A DNA stretch of 64,000 bases from Brevipalpus yothersi (lineage: Eukaryota; Arthropoda; Arachnida; Trombidiformes; Tenuipalpidae): positions 1-64,000 of the forward strand of contig QZCP01000211.1 in assembly GCA_003956705.1 (NCBI GenBank), given 5' to 3'. Position 1 is the first letter of the stretch. Each line of letters opens with the position of its first letter. Below are positions 34,555 to 47,638 of the stretch, one piece after another. The notes under the pieces are model-generated. The model was not told where the DNA came from, made no database searches, and saw nothing but the letters and a program-made list of their open reading frames with translations. The position numbers were made by a program, and so were the translations under genes.

Positions 34555-35823
34555 ATCAATTCCACGGTCAACGTGTGCAACACCATTTGTTCAGATTAGA
34601 GAAATCATCATAACGATTCATGATCGTCAGAAAAACGAAAGATGCTCGAAAACAAACAAAACACACACACTGCTCAACGAGACACTTTGTGAAGATCTTG
34701 TTTGGGAACCAATCTGATTATATGTCCCAAAAACCTCTTTTCTTTCATCCTATCCTTTTACTGTATCTCTCTTATTAATAATTTCTCTAATGCTGTGGAT
34801 CCACCAGTTCTCATGGTATTCGAAAGGCAACTAGTGCAATACATCCACCTTCTACTTTCTCTCTCTTCTCTCGTGTGCATATCGAACACATGTATTTTTA
34901 ATTTCATTTCGAAGTGTAGATCAAAACTTTTCTGGTCATCAGAGTGAATCAAACAAATAACATCATGTCGGATTCGGTCGGAATTCATTTTGGTGGCCTC
35001 AAATGTTATGATATCTATTCTTCTCCAAATTCTCTAGAACGTTCTCTCTTTTTTTGTGCTGAACTTAATGAGGTGGTTAAAAACAAAAAAGATTTGCATG
35101 ATACTAGTCACTATTCACTGCCGATTATTAAAAAAAATCATGAAAAGAAAAAACACATAATTACAAATGATCAGAATAAATGAACTGGCCCACAACATAG
35201 CATACATTTGTGTCCAAATTATTTCAACATGAATCACTTCATCAGCATAATCATATTTCTAACCATAGCAATTCATTAGCAAAAAGAGTTATGAGTTATG
35301 AGTTAAGGGTGCATTTGGTTGATCACTCATATCACTTGAATTTATCAACTCTTAATCAATATTATCAAGCTTGCAACCACCAAAAAATCCGTCGCTTACA
35401 CACACAAACGAACGCGATATGAAATTTATCTTTTAATCTTCATTCTTGCGGACATCTTTTTTACCTCTTCTCCAACTCAAAATAGTCCCCGAAAAATGAC
35501 AGTAAAAAACACTGATCAAATATGGAACCAATAATTGTTATTATCATAATTCGTAAAAAAAGCCAATCTTGATTGGCTTATCGAACGTTTCGATTAGAAA
35601 GTTGACGAATCAACTTAAGAACAACGTTTTTCGTTTTCTTTTTTTGGTTCTTTTTGTGTGCGAATCAAAAATTGTGTCCAAATAAAAATTGTTATTGGTG
35701 AACAATTGGTGAGTTTTCCCTTAATTGTTGAGTTTACACATTTTGATTGTATCTTATTGTGATCATAAGTTTTGGGTGAATTGGTTAATTGAGAAAAGTT
35801 AATCAATAATCAACAAAAACAGG
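34555..35823 (+). other. Mhc 3' UTR and spacer to HP1
   Basis: AT-rich with no supported exon. A candidate poly(A) signal lies at 35175. Short open frames here have no recognisable content. Confidence 0.6.
35175..35180 (+). terminator. AATAAA poly(A) signal, probably Mhc
   Basis: AATAAA about 620 bp after the Mhc stop codon, before the HP1 gene. Plausible end of a long 3' UTR. Confidence 0.4.
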
Positions 35824-36591
35824 ATGCGAAGAAAGCGAGCTTCAAAATCAACAAGTTCTGCTCGTAAAGTTAATAATCATATTCCAATCAGTGATGATGA
35901 AGAGTATGAAGTGGAAAAAATATTGGCCAAAAGAGTTTTGGATGGACAAAATGAATATCTGCTGAAGTGGGTTGGCTATCCTGACGAATCAGCAACATGG
36001 GAAAAGGAGGAAGATCTAAGTTGTCCCGATTTGGTAGCCCAATTTGAGAGAAGACAAGCAAAAAATCGAAACACTTCGATTGGTAAACATCTAGTTAATC
36101 ACGAAAATGGACGAATAACTCGATCATCATCGTCATCATCATTATGTCCCAGTTCAAATCGAAAAACTAATTATGGTCAATATCAACTTGATAAAATCAT
36201 TGGTGCTACCGATGAAATTAATGGTGAAATAACATTTCTGATCAAATGGTAAGAGAGTAAATTCATTTTTGACTGCCAATCTTCTGTCAATTCTCGATGT
36301 TTATATTCAAGAAAGTGATTGATAGAAAAACCTTGAAGACCTCTATGATGAGATATCATGTCATTTATTAATCATTCTATTTGTCATCATTATGTGTTAT
36401 TTAGGAAGGGAACAAACCGAGCCGATCTTGTTCCAGCCAGTGTGGCTAATTTCAAGTATACTCAAGCAGTCATCAAATTTTATCAAGAAAGGCTAAACGT
36501 TCCATCAAAAGATGATCTGGAGTCATACTCAACCCTAAACTCACCTTCAAACGGTTCATTGATGAATGAGATGAAAGAAGAAATACATTGA
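35824..36591 (+). CDS. HP1: Heterochromatin protein 1 (chromobox) family protein
   Basis: Two exons, join(35824..36248, 36405..36591), 203 residues, the usual HP1 size. HP1 binds methylated histone H3K9 and compacts chromatin. Residues about 27-80 form the chromodomain (EEYEVEKILAKRVLDGQNEY then LLKWVGYPDESATWE), with cage aromatics Tyr of EEYEVE and Trp/Tyr of KWVGY in place. A Ser-rich hinge follows. The second domain is the chromo shadow domain (YQLDKIIGATDEINGEITFL, KWKKGTNRADLVP, VIKFYQERL), which mediates dimerisation and PxVxL binding. The intron splits the Trp codon of IKW in the shadow domain. It may be an HP1a, b or c type; this cannot be decided by eye. Confidence 0.96.
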
Positions 36592-37078
36592 GTATATTGG
36601 TTTCAAAAAAGATCTTGAATCATACTAGATCAGTTTTTTGATTGACACATGTACAGACAATACAGTCAGAATATTTGTTCGTTCTCTTTCTCTCACACAT
36701 TAAAATCCTAAGAAATCTCAACAAATTAAGGCACAAATAGTTACATATTCACGACCTCATCAAATATTTAGGTAAAACTTAGATAACCTAGGAGAAACAT
36801 GGAATCAATCTCATAAAAGGCTTCATCGAATCTTTAGGCTCATAAAATGCTTCCTTGCTTGACTTTTTGACTTGTTTTTGTGATTTGATAGTTTGGAATA
36901 AAGAGATGATAAGTGTGACTCCAAGTCGATCGGTCTGAACCCTCGTGAGAGAGCTTAGTTCACTAGAGCGTTTAATTTTCATTTGATCTTTCAAAATTCT
37001 ATCTTTTTAAGTGGTTTTTGATTGGATGTAATGGGTGACACAAATTATGAGTGAGTATTTGTACAGTTGAGGTCGATA
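36592..37078. other. Spacer between convergent HP1 and ULP1 genes
   Basis: 487 bp holding both 3' UTRs. An AATAAA for the plus strand is at 36897-36902. No exon is seen. Confidence 0.6.
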
Positions 37079-38316
37079 TCAGTGGATGTCCAATGGATAC
37101 AAATCATCTAGATCTTCGAAAAGTCTATCCTTATAAATTTCATATATCATACATTTCCTGATAAATTGAATATGAGGCTAGGGGATGAAAAAGAAAACAA
37201 TCAGTGAAAAAACGTGATCATAGAGGGCAAAAACTCAAAAAAATTGATCGATTATGATCAAATGAAGAATAGATTAGGGGAAACAATAATTACCTGAGAA
37301 AAGTTAAAAGGTTTGTTCGCAGCGAGTCTTTCTGCATATTTACATACAAACACACCACAATCACATCCATTTTGTTGCTGTGGAATGTTTCGGACATTAC
37401 GAGTAACCCAATCACTGGTATCGAGAATCTCTCCCTTCTTATCTTTATACTCCTCTTCCAGATACTTTAAAAACAGCGGAAGACAATCTTTGTCAGTACC
37501 ACCCATAGAATCATAGTAATTTATAGTTCGTTCTCGCATGAATATTGCCGTGAGAACCCAGTGATTTCCAAGATGTATGGGAAGAAGAATGAGATCATAT
37601 GAGAATAGATCTATTTTCTTGGTCCACCTTCTAATTGATGTACCATAGCCATCTTTTTTTAATCTCCAGAAGAGAAATGTATTGAAACACTTTACTTTTA
37701 GACCATCCTTGCTTTGGGCACTTCGCTTTTGAATCAATTGAAAATAATAAGCAATTGTACCATCTGTTAACCAATTTAATCCACGTAATTTTTCAAGATC
37801 GTGGACCCAAATTTCTTCACCCTCAAGAGTGTGAAGTGGTTTATCTCTTCTCTGTTTAAAACATTCCTCAATTACTTTGACAACACCACGTGGTAGTTCA
37901 GGGACTGGTGGTTCTTCCTCTTCTTCCTCCTCCTCTTCCTCCTCTTCTACATCGCTTTTCTCCTCATCTTCTTCATCCTCTTCGAAAACTTTCTGTTCCT
38001 CGGTGAAGTATTGATAAAATTGGGAAGAACGATTTACCGGACTCGGCTTGTAGATGCGTAGGGCTTGATATTGCTTTGAGCGATAATTGCGAACAGCACT
38101 TTCACGGGCTTCACTAACTACTTTAATATATTCGAATCTTTCACGGCGTAACTTTTCACTGTCCAATGTTGTTTCTTCATAATGTTTCCGAAATCCTTCC
38201 ACAAATGATGGATCCAAAAATTTTGGTTTACTAGCTATCTCTTGTTGATACTTGCGAACTGCAGGCAGGTTCAGATGAGAATGAGATTGAGACATATTTC
38301 GGCTCCCAGTTGGCAT
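37079..38316 (-). CDS. Ulp1: ULP1/SENP-type SUMO protease (C48)
   Basis: Two exons, complement(join(37079..37177, 37294..38316)), 373 residues. C48 enzymes process SUMO precursors and remove SUMO from targets. The catalytic domain covers about residues 140-373, with His252 in LGNHWVL, Asp269 in YYDSMGG, the oxyanion Gln in PQQQNG and Cys320 in NGCDCGVF. NWLTDGTIAYYF is the family SUMO-binding helix region. An acidic run of Glu/Asp lies at 112-135. The short last exon (PHIQFIRKCMIYEI) restores the conserved C-terminal strand and helix; reading through its donor would give an abnormal end. The start may be the Met at residue 1 or residue 8. Confidence 0.96.
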
Positions 38317-39174
38317 ACCCAGACAAAATCCAGTCAGAACAATTAGATGATCTCACTTGATGATCACCATTTAGCCATAAAATTGAATCAAATCAAATTG
38401 GATTCTCAGGAAAAAATAAATTTGATTTCCAAACTATTGGAATTGGAACCTAATTTTCAGAACGTAAACAAAACCCAAACTTAAAGCTTTAACTTTTCTG
38501 GCAGAAAATTTCTGCGCATATAAGATATCGGATACTGGTATCGGTAGTCGTTTTTTGATGGACATTTTATCGAATTTCATCGAATTTAGAAGAGAAACGA
38601 AAAAGAGTTCTAAATCATCTGGGACCTTGTTCTAGCACCCATCTCTCTGGTACAACTGTCCAGAGTTAACAATTAATTGTTGTGAGTTCTGAGAATTTGA
38701 GATGGAAAATTCTGAATACCATTACAGATTGTAGACTTTGTTCAATCCTGTTTGATGGATGGAAACTTTGTCTTATAGTGCTGTAAGATGAAGAGGAATC
38801 ATCATGATGATGGTGGAAGGAATCCGAATTGGATTCACTGGAGTGAGAACATTTTCCACTTTGACACGCTAGAAAATTCAAAGAGCACGATTAGTACAAC
38901 TGTTGATTTACGAAACTTGGCTGGGTAAACCATCGTCTAGCCGGTTAACTGAGAGATGGAATGAAAGTTTCGGCCGAAGCTATACAATAATCCTCGGTAA
39001 GCATGGTCGGTGAGGGTGAAAGCATCGGCCAAACGCATATACACACACAGTCAGATATGATCGGTGACTGGAAGCCTTGCTCCAAGCTGGTCTTAGCTTA
39101 CCTTCGTAACAACAGGTACACATACAGCCAGCGCTCTAATGGTGCCTGAGGCCATGGAAAAGCTAGCCAAAGAC

Positions 39175-39261
<87 letters not shown>

Positions 39262-40154
39262 AGGCCTGCTTACTCGGATAATCCCTTTTAGCACCTGATT
39301 GCAAATTGATTGTAAATTATGCTACGTTGATAAGGTCGGCATTTCTTCGCAATCAATGGTGGAGTGATGCGTAAAAAGCACAAGAAAAATCATGGTTCAA
39401 CACCAACGGTGATGAATGTAGCTGAGGTCTCATTCTCTCCTATTCTTATCCATATCTATGGAGTCAATCAGATACTTTCTGGCTCATTTTATGGCATTCG
39501 GTGAGTTGAGAGTGCATTTGGGCTTTAGTCAAATGAAAACTGATTGAAAAAGTATTTTCTCTGGGTCAAAAGTGGCTCAAAACGCCAGATTCGAATCAGC
39601 TCAAATTTTGTCCATCTAATGGGTTCTTTTTTAAATCTGAAAAGCTATAACTCTGAGAAAGAGAGAGAGAGAGAACTAAAATTCTTTAATTAATCCTGAC
39701 AGTGTTAGCACAATACATACGAGTTGGTAGGGCTTTCGTCAGGGATTGTTTCAGTAATTCGAACAAGATCAGAGCAATAGTAGTAGTGGGTGGTGATTCC
39801 AAATTGATCGATCAAATCGCTGCCTCACTTGATCAAAAAGAAAGAAAGAAAGAGAGAGAAAGAGAGAGAAAGTCTTACATAGCAGGAGTGTCTTGAGGCC
39901 AGAGAAGGAGTCGGCATTTAGCTGACAAGCCATAGTCGCTATACTGTTCCACTCTCAAGGACCTCCTTCTTCACCACACGATTGGAGCATTCATAGGTCA
40001 CGTGGTTAGGAACGATATTGTATAGGAGTGTGGAGCACAGAGAATCGTGAGACTAGAGAGAATCGTTTTCGTAGTAAGAGAGAGAGAGAGAGAGAGAGAA
40101 AAAGAAGAGAGAAGAAAAAAGAGAGAAGAGAGAAAAATCATTGAGAGAAGAGAA
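38317..40154. promoter_or_regulatory. Divergent region between ULP1 and caudal
   Basis: 1.8 kb with no supported exon. It holds one copy of a dispersed repeat (39019-39358) with an internal (GA)n tract at 39179-39260, and further GA-rich patches at 39840-39875 and 40077-40140. The right part must include the caudal promoter and 5' UTR. Confidence 0.55.
39019..39358 (+). repeat. Dispersed repeat, copy A, with internal (GA)n
   Basis: The sequence from AAAGCATCGGCC to TTCGCAATCAATG recurs at 51489-51799. The 98 bp after the GA tract (39261-39358) are identical in both copies; the 70 bp before it differ by a small indel and one or two bases. The GA tract is longer here (82 bp against about 25). 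No open frame or clear terminal inverted repeats. Confidence 0.9.
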
Positions 40155-41300
40155 ATGCGAGAATCAAAATTATTTTCCCAAAATTTTGCCTTCAGATCAG
40201 GTTCGAAATTAGCGGGAATGAGTACCTTCCTGATGGACTCGAGTCCCTCATCAGCCTATTCATCGGCTGAGAGCAAGTTTGTGCCCAGTGATCCTTTCTC
40301 GACGAGTTACATTTCCGAATTTTATTCCGATAGTCATACAGCAACCGCTGTGGGACCATCTCCAGTGACCAACCCTTCATTCGGATATCATCCACACCAA
40401 CATTCTTATTCCCATCCTGGCCATCATGCAGCATATCAATCTCATCCTTCACTTCAAAATCATCATCCATCTCATGGACTAAATCATCCACCTCATTCCT
40501 CATGCTACAATATTTTGTATTACAATCAGTGTTCGGCCCCCACATCGATAGCCATGGCCACATCTCCGGTATCCAGTGACTCTGGCTTGGTGATGTCGGC
40601 TGGATTGGCAATCAGTGATAACAATAATATTGGTGATCCAAATAAATTGACTTTGCATCATCAAGACATCAAAGAGCCAGTTTCACCATCCGATTGTGCA
40701 ATCACACGTGCAGTCTCAACACCGACAACATCGTCCACAGGCCAATCTGTATTATATCCATGGATGGAGAAGCCGATGCATATTAATCAGCAAGGTAAGA
40801 TTTAATGAATTTTCATTCTCTCTCTTTCTTTCTTTCTTCCTTTCTCTCTCACTCATCCTGATGATCAATTTACCATCCATTCATCGTTATGTTGATCAGC
40901 TTGCATTTTTGTTCCTCTTTTACAACTTTTTTTCTGTTAAACTTTATCCATTTTATATTCAATTTGATTCAAAAGAATGTGAATGATAGTCCCTTTTACG
41001 CCGATTTCAGGTAAAACTCGAACCCGTGATAAATATAGGGTGGTGTATAGTGATCACCAGAGACTAGAATTGGAAAAAGAATTCTGTACCTCAAACTACA
41101 TAACTATTAAAAGGAAAACCGAATTGGCATATTCACTGCATCTAACCGAACGTCAGGTGAAAATATGGTTTCAGAATAGACGGGCCAAACAGCGCAAACT
41201 GTTGAAGAAAAAGGATGAAGATGATCGTATAAGGACAGGAAACAACCAGATGAATATATACAATCAGGGTTTTATGCATAATGATCAAAATTCTTACTGA
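40155..41300 (+). CDS. cad: Caudal / Cdx homeodomain transcription factor
   Basis: Two exons, join(40155..40794, 41011..41300), 309 residues. Caudal patterns the posterior body axis and gut. The N-terminal part is rich in His, Ser and Pro (SYSHPGHHAAYQSHPS). The YPWM hexapeptide for PBX/Exd contact is at residues 201-204, just before the intron. The homeodomain follows directly: KTRTRDKYRVVYSDHQRLEL, then KEF, ending ERQVKIWFQNRRAKQRK, which is the Cdx signature. The intron just upstream of the homeodomain is the standard caudal intron. First in-frame ATG is 40155; the next, at 40218 (MSTFLMDSS), is an equally good start and would omit 21 residues. Confidence 0.96.
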
Positions 41301-41346
41301 TCAATTTTCCGATGAATTTTGCGGTTACCGAGTGTACCATTTCTCT

Positions 41347-41352
41347 AATAAA
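41347..41352 (+). terminator. AATAAA poly(A) signal of caudal
   Basis: AATAAA 47 bp after the caudal stop codon. Confidence 0.65.
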
Positions 41353-42343
41353 TATTGTTTTATCCATAAATGGATTCTTATTCTTGCTGGTTATCTTTCT
41401 TTTCCTTTACTCTTTTGTGGTGAATGAAAATTATTGCTGCTGATTATGATCTTGTGTTTCACAAAAATTGTTGAAAAATCTCATCGTTTATGTGCATCTA
41501 TCTGCTGAATTTCATGGGAAAAGCAATTTCTCTGGTAAAGAAGTAGATTTTTACTTGCAAAATTACTAACAATATTCCCACAAGTTCTATTCTTCTATTC
41601 TGAGCTTTTGTTGGTAAATATTGTTGACCAGTACTGAGCCGATTTGTGATAAGGTGTGAATTGCTCTAAGTTTTCACACAATCTTCTTCTTTTTCTGGAA
41701 AGAGAGAAAATTTGGTAAGAAAGTTCACAAAGTTGACAAGAAAGTTGGAACCTTTCCCTTAATCTGTCCCTTTTATTGATCACTTGGAATTTTGAGGTGA
41801 TTTGATGATAAGAAGAGAAATTCTATACAGTATCTGATCATTCACAATAATTATTGATAAAAACTTTTCCAATAAAAAGGTTGCATACATCTTCTCTCAA
41901 TGAGAAGATAATTATAATCAAAGGAATCGTTAGTCATCAACTTAGTTCTACCAAAATTGCTATTCCATCAACAAATATAAGATTCCTCCCCCACCCGTTG
42001 GAAAAGAACCAGTGTAAATCCAAAACGAAGACCTTAAATATCTATCTCTTTTCAGAACGAGAGACAGCAAGTGTCAAATGATACATGTATAGCAATTATG
42101 TAAGAGCTTTAAAAGAATCTAGTCGGTGGCCTGAGGATCAAAAGAGAGTCTCCGTTTCGGTTATGGCCTCAACTGTGCTGGAGTGCTGCTCGAACATACA
42201 CACACATACATACATATACATTAGCCGTGCTAAGTCGATATCCTCGACCTGCTTGTTGAGTTGAGCATTTTATTATTTGTTTCATGCCATTTTATTACTT
42301 TACGACAATGCCATATGTCCTGCCTCCGTCGCTACAAGCCTAA

Positions 42344-42405
<62 letters not shown>

Positions 42406-44555
42406 TTCTTTCTTTCTCTCTTGTGTTGTTCCCCTGGCTTGTTCATTCTAACACATACTGTGACCGTGGAGATGCTGCCCATTCAGTATCGTTCGCGTTT
42501 GCACAAGCTTGGCACACATGATGATAGAAGTGAATCGAAAATTTTCACTCTCCATGAAACGCCCTGCTCATACATATTTGTTCTCCGTGAAACCGCTAGA
42601 ATCATGAATCAACTCATGATTTGGTGTGTGTGTGAGATTGATTCATTGGAAAGGCTCGCTTGGTGAGTGACCATTCGGATGGGTCCAGCAATCACTTTCT
42701 ACGCTATCTATTATGTAACCAGGCGGGTAACGTTGTGTCCAAAATCCACATCTTGCCTAGAGGTGTGAAATAGTGCGACCAATTCATCAGCGGCATTGAC
42801 AGAGTTGAGGATCATAATTTATGATTGAGGAAAAATACCAATCATGTTATCATCATCATTCTGAAAGTCACTGTATGCATCTTTACATTCAGATTATTAT
42901 CATATGAAAGATAAACTCTTATCAAAGGGCAAAAATTTGATTGGAAAAAAACAAAGCTCAAGCATTCGACGAAGAAATTAAGTATTCAGCCAGTACAATA
43001 GGCAAGAGTCGATGAAATTAACAGTTCATTCCATGTTCGAGATAGAATGAGAAAATATTAGAATATTAGAAACTTCACCAGAAGTTTATATATTTTTGGA
43101 AAATTCATCTTCATAATTTTATGACCACAAACCGTAGCATGATTCAAAATCAGAGAGAAGGTTGCCACATGGAGCAACATGGTGTGTCTGATCTATTCCA
43201 ATCAAATAGGCATCATTTAGGCTCTCATGCGATGGTCAGCGGACATTTCATGAGATGATATTGTACTCGCAAAATTGGTACCAAAAATTAACATTAAAAC
43301 AATACACTCGGAAGTGATCCACATGGAGCGTGTACCATTGTTCCTCAAGAAATTGAGTGATTGAATGGTTGAAAGGAACTCTCAACAGTGGCTTTTGACA
43401 ACTTACAAGTTAATCCTTTGTTTGGCTAACAACTTACTTTCCTTCCGTTATGGATCAACTCAGCTCTATTGCCAGTGTCAAGATATGCTCTCAAAAGAGA
43501 TTGGCAATACTTGACAATAGATTTGTATCCCAATCTCTTCCTCATGTCTCTGGATGGTCCCTCGAGTAGCTACTCGTGGCCAAAATCCAGGTTCCACAAT
43601 GTTACATCCGAGTTCACCACCAAATAAAGTACAGAGATCAGGTGAAAATTTACTCTCTCTCTCTCTCTCTTAACTGACAAATATTCGATCACAGTAAACA
43701 ACTTTCAATCTCCTCTGATGATTGTTATCCATGTGCAAATTTCAACACTTCAGCTCAAGCTCGTTTGGTGTGCAAATATAACCATGTACATTTGAGCATT
43801 TGTTTTAATCGCTGACTGTGAAAGCTTAAGCAAGTGAAAGAAACACACTTCAAGTTGATTGTGATTGTGATGATGAAAATGATATTCGAAAATTTCATCG
43901 ATTCATGCCTGCTCATCGAAAGAAAAATTCGAAAGATTCAAATTTTTGCAACACTGATTGTGTGAGAGTCATTCGAGAGGGTGTGAATGAAATTCGATGT
44001 GAGCTTCAATTCTATGGCCACAAATTGCTGGATGACTAGTTGTCCATAAGGAGATGGAATAATCAGAGTTCGGTGTAACACTTGTATACACTTGAAAAGT
44101 GACTCTAGATAGCTGGATTTGTGGTAGTGGATCGGTCCCAAAGACACAGTGGACAAAGACTCCCAAAGGGTTCATCAAGTCGCGACCGCCTCCAATGTTG
44201 TGGGCTTGTTGTTAAGCTTGCCCCTCTCTGGATCAGAGATAGATGGATAAAGAGAGAGAAAAGGGAATATCCGATGGGACAAATAATTGTTTCGATTGAG
44301 ATGCAAGCTCACTTGCCATGCCTATGTTACCAGTGGTGCTTGATGACATGTTTTGCATGAGATTTGCAATATCATCAAATCGAGCCTCATACACAATTCA
44401 TCCCAAGGTACTCATTACTTTTTCTCGCTGTTTGCTTCTATCCTCTCTTCTTCCTTCCACTTGCTGAAATGCTTGTGGCTTGAGGGCTCACTATGCAAGG
44501 CAAACTCTTGTATCTTCTTGATCTTTCATCATAACTTAGGCAAGAGAATAAGAGA

Positions 44556-44606
<51 letters not shown>

Positions 44607-45183
44607 ACTTATTTGCTTCTTCCTCTTTGCAACTCGTTTATCTTGGGCTGCTTTATTGCTTCGTCGATATTCTTGCCCCTATATTCTTGTATTCCCTCTC
44701 TCTGGATCTTTCTCTTCCATTCTCTTGGAACTGCTCATGGCATGCTGTTCTCGATGCACCTCCTCACTTTCGCCTCGTCTTCAACAATGAATTTGTAAGG
44801 GGATGCATCTGATTGAACGGAGGCTGAGGGAAGAAAAAAATCTTCATAGATCTCGAATACATGATTTGATTTACAGAGCCTTCCTCTCTCGCTCACACAC
44901 ATACTGGTCACCCTAATTCCCTTGAATGGTCCATCCGATAGATGCCTTTCTCTTCATTACTATGCGCACGGAAAGATGGTCAGCTCAAAAGTCCATGGGC
45001 TAAGAGAAAGAGAGAGAAGGCCAATACTTACAGAGGTAAGCTCTAATCTTGGGCAAGAGAGTAAAAGATATCACAGTAGTTACGAGAGAGGAACAAGATA
45101 CCTTCTTTCTCTCTCTCTCTCTTTCCCAAAGAATAGCAATCGAGTATTTATAGCTTTCAGGCTTTTTTCGGTACTTTTTACTC

Positions 45184-45223
<40 letters not shown>

Positions 45224-45946
45224 ATGTCCTTCTCACTGGACTATGGTTTGGGTGATACAGAGAATAGCTTCTATCTCGACTTCCGCCTAATCAGCTCTAA
45301 TTCTTAGCTGGCAAATTTTTGGGCTGCTCTCAGCAATACATTAGGGTTTGTTTGCTCACCACTTTAGGCCGAAATCGGTGGTCCAGCGAAATCAATCGGC
45401 TGGAGATGGACCCGGCTTGGTCTCTACTGCCGAATGTTTCGTAAATTTATCTTGAAGGTGTCTTTTCCTTCTTCTTCGGGCGAGTCTGATACTTAGCCCT
45501 AGGGTAGAAGCTTGTCTCTGGCTGAGAGAGGCTACAAGACCAAATCGAAAATTATGGTCTCTCTCTCTCTCTCTCAGGTGATAGGTTCAGGGAGAAGAGA
45601 GAACGAAAAGAGAGAAAGAGAGAGAGAGAGAGAGACGATAGAGACATTACTTGCGAGCATTGAGCGTCGACAGAGCTGTTAGTCAACATGTCCCCCAATG
45701 GAGTCGACTGATTGTGAGGACCGATTCTACGTAAAAAGCTGATATCAGAAGGAACAAATATATAAGTCGACACACTGGAACGACAAATTATAGGTACACT
45801 AGATCCTGCATCTATATCAGAGTGCACTTTATGACTCCTGATAAGGGGTTTTCATTCTCTTCCAATGAGTCCTTACTCGCACCTCTTATACACACACATA
45901 CATTCACAATCAGGCTTGAGGAGAAAGAAAGAAGGTTCAAAAAAGT

Positions 45947-45987
<41 letters not shown>

Positions 45988-47638
45988 ACTCACAGATGAA
46001 TCAGATGAGATTGCTGAGTGAAAGATGATCAAAATCGAAATTGATCGCTTCTTGATCGCCTGACTGGAAGCCATACCTGTCGATTGGGTGATGGTTGTGG
46101 TTCTCACGGCCATTGTTAAAGCTCTTTCTCTCTCTTTCAGTATCATGGAAAAAAATTCATACTCACTAGGTCATTAAATGATGACTTAACTACTATATAC
46201 TATAGCCAAGTTGATTCATTCCAAGTGAATTCTGAGCACTTAAATCGCATCTGATTTTTCTACTATCTTTGCTTTTTTTTCGTTTTTTTCACTCAAAAAA
46301 TCTACTCGCTAACTGAGCATCTCACGCTATATAGGCACTTCATTCACAACTCTTTTTGCTTTTCTTCTCCTCCTTCATTTACGCCTCCACAAACGAGGCT
46401 TTTTCATCTCATGATTCTACATTCAAATAGACACACACGCATTCCAATCACACCCACAGACACTTTTCTCACTTGGATGGCAATTTAGAAAGTCAAATTT
46501 TCGTGAAACATTTCCATAACTTGGTAACTGGTCACTGAATTTATGCACCTTCTTCGGATGCACTGATAGTCACTACTCGCAGACGGAATCCTTTTTTATT
46601 CTTAAATAAACTGTTTCGCTATCTTTTGACTTTTAAATTCAACGAAAATGCAAAGTGAGTTGAAAAACTTGATCCCAACTCTCACAATTGATAGAACTCA
46701 TGGCCATTCTACCGGCTAGCCAAAAGGTCAAATGAAGCTCTTTAGTTAAGAGAAAAAATAACATGATAATATAGTGGTCACTACTTAATTCGGCTTGAAT
46801 TGATCTGAGAAAATTGTAGTTCATGAGGGTGAAAATTTTGTATTAAACAGTTTCTCAGAGCGATGAAGCCTCTCTTTTTTGTGAAAAAAAGGAAATGAAA
46901 GGCCGAATAGGGAGATAGTCTCCGTAGTTGACTTAAAATGCGGATGATTCAGAACTATTGAAAGAATTTTCACTGTGATTTTGAATGTGCTACAACGAGA
47001 TGAATCAGATATGATGCTTCAAATAGATATATTCCATTGATAAATACACTACATGTATATTAGAGTAATTTGGATTGAATACTTGAGATCAAAGCTCATT
47101 GAGGCGTTAAAGCTATGGTAAGCTCAGTGTAAATAGATGAGATTAAGGTGTAAGATTACTCATTTATCTTTTTACTTCCAAAACCGAATATTAGAGAATG
47201 TAACTGATTCAAGATTATCTTGAATCAAGAATGAAGACTTGGAAAACTCTTCGTCTCTGATAATCTTTTTATTGAGGCTCTATAATCACCCAAATTTCAA
47301 GTAATTAGTCATGAAAATTTCGTATTTTTGGTTAGTTTCAATTGGAATCAAACCTGGAGCCTTGAATCAAAGGTATACCATTTAAGATCATTTGAATATG
47401 TTCTTTTGGAGATTACCAAAATTTTTTGAATGTCACAATTGCTTTGACAATGGAACTCTGGATTTCAGCTTCGATTTTTTTATCGATTTTTTTCCAACCA
47501 CGGCACATCGACATACACTTAATGAGTTGAAAATTTATTTTCAATTTTGACTTCCGATTGTTAAGTGCAGGTTAGTTTCAACAGATTTTTATGCCACAAT
47601 TGATCAAAGATGAAGGGATTTTTCCTCCGAAAATCGTT
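41353..47638. other. Gene-poor, microsatellite-rich interval
   Basis: More than 6 kb with no exon that I can support. (CT)n or (GA)n tracts occur at 42343-42420, 44550-44606, 45185-45220, 45611-45634 and 45951-45985. Open frames in this region are mostly readings of these tracts. Regulatory DNA for caudal is a reasonable guess for part of it, but nothing specific is recognisable. Confidence 0.5.

Noticed and set aside
44353..44790. Open frame of 145 codons in the gene-poor region
   Set aside because: Its centre is a (GA)n tract read as Arg-Glu and the flanks show no motif.
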